DNA of 9,404 nucleotides from an uncultured Clostridia bacterium (lineage in GTDB: Bacteria > Bacillota > Clostridia > Christensenellales > UBA1242): contig CALVNU010000026.1 in NCBI GenBank assembly GCA_944349915.1, positions 1-9,404 of the forward strand, in the 5' to 3' direction. Within the stretch, counting starts at the first letter, position 1, and each line of letters starts with the position of its first letter. The notes beneath the pieces are model-generated. The model was not told the origin of the DNA. It saw nothing but the letters and a program-made list of their open reading frames with translations, and did no database searches. The translations under genes and the position numbers were made by a program. This document shows, piece after piece, positions 6,751-9,404 of this stretch.

Positions 6751-6759
6751 TGTTGATAA
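6751..6759 (-). promoter_or_regulatory. Weak reverse DnaA box overlapping the dnaN promoter
   Basis: The minus strand reads TTATCAACA, one mismatch from TTATCCACA. It overlaps the proposed -35 box of dnaN (TTGATA, 6752-6757), so DnaA bound here could affect dnaN transcription. The match may be chance in such AT-rich DNA. Confidence 0.35.
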
Positions 6760-6781
6760 AAAAAATTAGATATGATAAAAT
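6752..6781 (+). promoter_or_regulatory. Promoter of dnaN, extended -10 type
   Basis: TTGATA (6752-6757) is followed after 18 bases by TAAAAT (6776-6781), with TG one base upstream of the -10. The start site would be near 6788. AAGGAG at 6793-6798 is the ribosome binding site, eight bases before ATG. The string ATGATAAAATG recurs at the dut promoter. Confidence 0.6.
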
Positions 6782-6806
6782 GTTATTAAGTTAAGGAGAA
6801 ATATTT

Positions 6807-7907
6807 ATGTTAGTAAATTGTCAAGGACTTGACCTTTCGGAAGCCTTTTTAAGAGTTAGTAAAGCAATCTCAAACAAGATTACAAATCCAATTTTGGAAG
6901 GAATAAAAATTGTTGCCGAAGATGGAACTTTAACCATGAGCGCAACAGACACAGAACTTTCAATTGAAAAGAAAATCAAAGCAGATGTTAAGATTGAAGG
7001 TGAAACTGTTGTTCCAGGAAGATTTATCACAGAATTTGTAAAGAAACTTACCAATTCCGAAATAGAACTTTCTGTCAACGATAAAAATCAACTTGTTATC
7101 AAATATGAAGACAGCCAAAGTATGATTCAATGTTATAACCCTATTGAGTATCCAGGCTTTAAAAAAGTTGAAACAGAAGAGTATTTTGGAATTGCAAAAA
7201 AAGATTTTAAAACTTGCGTAAACAAATCAATCTTTTCTGTTGCCACCGATGATGCAAGGCCAATTTTGAAAGGTGTTTTGTTTGATATAGACAAAAACGA
7301 ACTCAATACTGTTGCACTTGATGGTTATAGACTTGCCAGAATTAAGAAAAAAATTGTTTCAAACATCAAAAAATCTATTGTAGTTCCATCAAGAAGTTTG
7401 AGTGAACTGTCAAAACTTATTGATGACGGCGATGATATGATAAACATCTATATTGATGAATATACAATCATGGTTGATTTGGGAGACACAAAGGTAACTT
7501 CAAGACTGCTTGAAGGAGATTATATTAATTATAAACAAATAATTCCTATGAACTATGAAACTTTTGTTATTATAAATAAAGAACAGTTTGAAGAATCTCT
7601 AGAAAGAGCAACTCTGTTATCAAAAACATCGCAAAACAATTTTGTTAAGTTTGATATTAAAGAAAACAATATTTGTATAACTTCAAACAGTGATCTTGGC
7701 AATATTAAGGAAAATATTCCAGCAACTGTAAACGGGAAAGACCTAGTTATTTCTTTCAATCCAAGATATTTTCTTGAGGCATTAAGAGTGAACACAAACG
7801 AGTTTGTAAAAGTTTGCTTTAATCAACCTTCAACACCTTGTGTGATTGTTCCAACAGAAGAAGATGAATTTTTATATCTTATTCTTCCAGTCAGAGTTAT
7901 TGGTTAA
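6807..7907 (+). CDS. dnaN: DNA polymerase III beta subunit (sliding clamp)
   Basis: The beta clamp is a ring-shaped homodimer that encircles DNA and tethers the replicative polymerase and many repair factors. The 366 residues equal the classic length of the three-domain monomer. Recognisable features include an N-terminal domain with SKAISNKITNPILEGIKI and GRFITEFVKKL, the middle-domain strings DDARPILKGVLFD, ALDGYRLARIKK and VPSRSLSEL, and the C-terminal NPRYFLEAL and the final YLILPVRVIG typical of the clamp end. The start is set by AAGGAG eight bases upstream. It is transcribed away from oriC and ends at a terminator starting right after the stop codon, so it is probably monocistronic. In most Bacillota, dnaN is followed by an S4-domain gene, recF and gyrB; none is present here. 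Confidence 0.98.
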   Translation: MLVNCQGLDLSEAFLRVSKAISNKITNPILEGIKIVAEDGTLTMSATDTELSIEKKIKADVKIEGETVVPGRFITEFVKKLTNSEIELSVNDKNQLVIKYEDSQSMIQCYNPIEYPGFKKVETEEYFGIAKKDFKTCVNKSIFSVATDDARPILKGVLFDIDKNELNTVALDGYRLARIKKKIVSNIKKSIVVPSRSLSELSKLIDDGDDMINIYIDEYTIMVDLGDTKVTSRLLEGDYINYKQIIPMNYETFVIINKEQFEESLERATLLSKTSQNNFVKFDIKENNICITSNSDLGNIKENIPATVNGKDLVISFNPRYFLEALRVNTNEFVKVCFNQPSTPCVIVPTEEDEFLYLILPVRVIG

Positions 7908-7939
7908 AAAAAACATTGAGAAAATTCTCAATGTTTTTT
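7908..7939. terminator. Bidirectional intrinsic terminator between dnaN and the lipoprotein gene
   Basis: A near-symmetrical hairpin has arms AACATTGAG (7912-7920) and CTCAATGTT (7927-7935), extended by A/T pairs, with six A on the left flank (7908-7913) and six T on the right (7934-7939). Either strand therefore reads as stem plus U tract. It starts immediately after the dnaN stop codon and ends two bases before the stop of the convergent gene, so it can end both transcripts. Confidence 0.92.
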
Positions 7940-7941
7940 CA

Positions 7942-8340
7942 TTATTCAGCTTCAATTCCGTCAGGAAAACATTCTTCACAAACATCAGTATATTCAATAT
8001 GATTTTTTTCAAGCTCTTCAAGAGTTTTTCCGAAATAAAGTTCTGTATTTCTTGCGAGATGTGAATAATCTTGATTTTTAACACGTACAGAGCCATAGCT
8101 GTTCATAGATATATGAAGAGCACATTTTGTATCTACATTTGTAAGATTCAAGTAGTTACTATTTTTAATATTTTTATGCAAAATATAATTGCCAGTCATT
8201 TTTACAACTGAATATTTTTTAAAATCAGCACTATCGCTTTCTGTTTCTGTGCAGGCTGCAAGAGAACCAAAAATAGAACCAAATAAAATTGATGCAGCAG
8301 TAAAACCTACTAATAATTTCTTTTTTAATGTATTTTTCAT
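7942..8340 (-). CDS. Small predicted lipoprotein of unknown function, 132 residues, with C-terminal CxxC
   Basis: The N-terminus is a clear lipoprotein signal: basic MKNTLKKK, a hydrophobic stretch, then lipobox LAAC with Cys30 as the lipidated residue. The mature part, about 102 residues, would be anchored to the outer face of the membrane. It starts with an acidic, Ser-rich linker (TETESDSADF), then a short domain with Cys75 and His77 (CALHISMNSYG), GKTLEELEKNHIEY and the ending CEECFPDG (cysteines 122 and 125). The last part recalls small extracytoplasmic metal-binding domains that close with CxxCxP after a Gly/Tyr turn, but I cannot name the family. Start ATG at 8340-8338 has AAGGAG six bases upstream and its own promoter. 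It is convergent with dnaN and divergent from dut. It is likely a real gene. Confidence 0.85.
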   Translation of the reverse strand: MKNTLKKKLLVGFTAASILFGSIFGSLAACTETESDSADFKKYSVVKMTGNYILHKNIKNSNYLNLTNVDTKCALHISMNSYGSVRVKNQDYSHLARNTELYFGKTLEELEKNHIEYTDVCEECFPDGIEAE

Positions 8341-8362
8341 TTATAACTCCTTTTATAGCAAT

Positions 8363-8391
8363 AGTATATCATACATTTTTTGGCTTTTCAA
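8363..8391 (-). promoter_or_regulatory. Promoter of the lipoprotein gene
   Basis: On the minus strand TTGAAA (8391-8386) is followed after 17 bases by TATACT (8368-8363). The start site would be near 8356, with AAGGAG (8352-8347) very early in the leader. It is back to back with the dut promoter. Confidence 0.65.
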
Positions 8392-8411
8392 GGGGTAATT
8401 TTAAAATTTAT

Positions 8412-8441
8412 TTGGAAAAATCGGGTAAAAAATGATAAAAT
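8412..8441 (+). promoter_or_regulatory. Possible promoter of dut, extended -10 type
   Basis: TGATAAAAT (8433-8441) provides an extended -10, identical to that of dnaN. The -35 candidate TTGGAA (8412-8417, 18-base spacing) is poor. AAGGAG at 8448-8453 lies six bases before the dut ATG. The leader would be about 12 bases. Confidence 0.5.
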
Positions 8442-8459
8442 GAGAAAAAGGAGCTAAAG

Positions 8460-8984
8460 ATGAATTATTTTGAGAACACAAGAAAAATTTATTTTGCAAA
8501 GATAAAAGACAAAGCAATCATTCCAAACAAGGAAGATGAAAATGCAGGCTATGACATCTATGCTTGTTTTGATGAGGACTATATTTTTATTCCACCTTTT
8601 TCAACAAAACTTGTTCCAACTGGGATTGCGTGGGCGTCAAGTGATGAGTTTTATCTTCAAATTGAAGAGCGCTCAAGCACAGGTTCAAAAGGCATCAAAA
8701 AAAGTGCTGGCGTGATTGACAGCGGTTATCGTGGAGAAATAAAGATTGCAACCACAAATGCAAACGAGCGAGATTTGTATATTTCAAACCTTGACGAAGA
8801 GGAGTTAAGAAAAAAGTATACTATCAGTGAAAACGCGCTTGTCTATAACACAAAAAAGGCTATCGCGCAGGGAATTGTCCACCGCGTTGAAAAGATGGAG
8901 ATTGAAGAGATTTCTTATCAACAGCTTCAAAACATTCCTTCAAAACGAGGAGACAAAGGCTGGGGAAGCACAAATAAACATTAA
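8460..8984 (+). CDS. dut: dUTPase (dUTP diphosphatase), trimeric family
   Basis: The enzyme hydrolyses dUTP to dUMP and pyrophosphate, keeping uracil out of DNA and supplying dUMP for thymidylate synthesis. All five motifs of the homotrimeric family are visible in 174 residues: motif 1 AGYDIYA (29-35), motif 2 ERSSTG (70-75), motif 3 AGVIDSGYRGE (83-93, with catalytic Asp87 and Tyr90), motif 4 AIAQGIV (134-140) and motif 5 RGDKGWGST (163-171). Motif 5 has Trp where the uracil-stacking Phe is usual (RGxGGFGST). An insert of about 25 residues between motifs 3 and 4 (around 105-130) makes it longer than the E. coli protein of about 151 residues; similar longer forms are, to my knowledge, found in Bacillota and their phages. 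The related dCTP deaminases are less likely because motif 5 is intact. Its stop codon overlaps that of the convergent gene. Confidence 0.93.
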   Translation: MNYFENTRKIYFAKIKDKAIIPNKEDENAGYDIYACFDEDYIFIPPFSTKLVPTGIAWASSDEFYLQIEERSSTGSKGIKKSAGVIDSGYRGEIKIATTNANERDLYISNLDEEELRKKYTISENALVYNTKKAIAQGIVHRVEKMEIEEISYQQLQNIPSKRGDKGWGSTNKH

Positions 8985-9265
8985 TACCAATAATCTTCTT
9001 TATACCCTTCAAAAATCTCATCAAACAGATTGTAGAGTTCGATAGTTTTATTTGCTTTCTCTACAATCTTTTTTATTTTTTCAAGTGGAGATTTTTCTTG
9101 CAACACCAAATTTAACTGTTCTATTGTTAAAGATGAAGAGTTCTCCTTTTCTTTAAAGATTTCAAAATAAAGAGAAGATATGTCTTCTTTATCAATACAG
9201 TTTTGAATTTTTAAGTTGTCTTTAAAAAAGTTTTTTAATATAAAAAGATATTCATTTTTTGTCAT
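8981..9265 (-). CDS. Hypothetical protein, 94 residues, mostly helical
   Basis: I do not recognise this protein. It has no signal peptide or membrane segment and is rich in Glu, Lys, Leu and Ile, with helix-like periodicity across LTIEQLNLVLQEKSPLEKIKKIVEKANKTIELYNLFDEIF. It ends in the aromatic tail YKEDYWY. It resembles small helical bundle proteins in general but I cannot assign a family. The start at 9265-9263 is supported by GAGGTGAG (9275-9268) just upstream, a good ribosome binding site. Its stop (TAA on the minus strand, 8983-8981) interlocks with the dut stop in the shared TTAA. No convincing promoter is seen; TATTAT at 9302-9297 on the minus strand is a weak candidate -10. A real gene is likely, though short. 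Confidence 0.7.
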   Translation of the reverse strand: MTKNEYLFILKNFFKDNLKIQNCIDKEDISSLYFEIFKEKENSSSLTIEQLNLVLQEKSPLEKIKKIVEKANKTIELYNLFDEIFEGYKEDYWY

Positions 9266-9365
9266 AACTCACCTCAAAATTATTTATAGAAGCAAAATAA
9301 TACAATTTAGCCATAAAAGTTTAAAATGATCTATTTTATTATCTAGCAAAATATGAAAAATTTTG

Positions 9366-9377
9366 ACAAAATTTTGT
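9366..9377. repeat. 12-base perfect palindrome, possible operator
   Basis: ACAAAATTTTGT is identical on both strands. It overlaps a TTGACA (9363-9368) and lies upstream of an extended -10 at 9391-9399, a plausible place for a dimeric repressor. AT-rich DNA produces such palindromes by chance, so the functional reading is weak. Confidence 0.35.
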
Positions 9378-9390
9378 AGCAATAAAAAAA

Positions 9391-9399
9391 TGTTACAAT
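9391..9399 (+). promoter_or_regulatory. Possible extended -10 of a promoter leaving the window rightward
   Basis: TGTTACAAT is a good extended -10 element. The nearby TTGACA (9363-9368) is 25 bases away, too far to be its -35, and the sequence at 17-base spacing is poor. The gene it would serve is beyond the window edge, so this cannot be confirmed here. Confidence 0.35.
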
Positions 9400-9404
9400 A
9401 AAAA

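Larger units (their letters stand above)
6497..6806. other. oriC: Candidate chromosomal replication origin (oriC) in the dnaA-dnaN gap
   Basis: This 310-base gap between dnaA and dnaN holds no credible gene. It has two perfect DnaA boxes next to the dnaA stop codon, a one-mismatch box at 6594-6602, an AT-rich trinucleotide tract at 6616-6636, an almost pure A/T stretch to 6670, an inverted repeat at 6703-6746, a weak reverse box at 6751-6759, and the dnaN promoter. The dnaA-dnaN interval is the established origin unwinding site in Bacillus subtilis and many other Bacillota. That precedent plus the clustered boxes makes oriC the natural reading. Function is inferred, not shown. Confidence 0.85.

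Noticed and set aside
7846..8064. Plus-strand frame of 72 codons spanning the dnaN end and terminator
   Set aside because: It crosses the terminator and overlaps two well-supported genes; it has no proper ribosome binding site.
8827..9045. Plus-strand frame of 72 codons overlapping dut and the 94-residue gene
   Set aside because: It is an out-of-frame shadow of dut; dut has all family motifs in its own frame and this frame has no ribosome binding site.
1..9404. CRISPR arrays, tRNA or rRNA genes, insertion sequences, phage or defence genes
   Set aside because: I looked for spaced direct repeats, cloverleaf ends, rRNA-like conserved blocks and transposase or nuclease motifs and saw none.

Overview
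The window comes from a very AT-rich bacterium, most likely a member of the Bacillota in or near the Clostridia. This rests on strong AGGAGG-type ribosome binding sites, sigma-A-like promoters close to consensus, a Bacillota-style dnaA-oriC-dnaN core, an anaerobic pyruvate formate-lyase gene, and normal use of TGA as stop (rsmG ends in TGA). An uncultured gut clostridial lineage would fit, but the sequence alone does not settle it. The DNA is chromosomal and spans the probable origin of replication.

Left part (1-2437): the first 440 codons of pflB (pyruvate formate-lyase) lie on the minus strand and run off the left edge. A divergent promoter pair separates pflB from a plus-strand gene for a 103-residue protein of unknown function. 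A second unknown gene follows (194 residues, with a hydrophobic N-terminus) and ends in a clear intrinsic terminator.

Central part (2439-7939): mnmG and rsmG form a two-gene operon with an 8-base overlap. The mnmG promoter sits so close to its start codon that the mRNA should be almost leaderless. dnaA follows with its own consensus promoter. The 310-base dnaA-dnaN gap carries perfect DnaA boxes, an AT-rich trinucleotide tract resembling DnaA-trios, and an inverted repeat: this is the candidate oriC. dnaN follows and ends in a symmetrical terminator that can also serve the convergent gene beyond it.

Right part (7942-9404): a small lipoprotein gene on the minus strand, a divergently transcribed dUTPase gene (dut), and a 94-residue unknown gene convergent with dut, whose stop codon overlaps that of dut. 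The right edge has a 12-base perfect palindrome and a possible outward promoter.

The genes form an origin-proximal housekeeping block: DnaA opens the origin, DnaN clamps the polymerase, dUTPase keeps uracil out of DNA, and MnmG and RsmG modify tRNA and 16S rRNA. The order is unusual. The genes that commonly sit between rsmG and dnaA in Bacillota (parA/parB, rpmH, rnpA and others) are absent, and dnaN is not followed by recF or gyrB. I see no IS element, phage, CRISPR array, tRNA or rRNA. I found no clearly new multi-gene system; the most notable items are the origin architecture, the rearranged neighbourhood, the leaderless mnmG, and the unassigned small genes.
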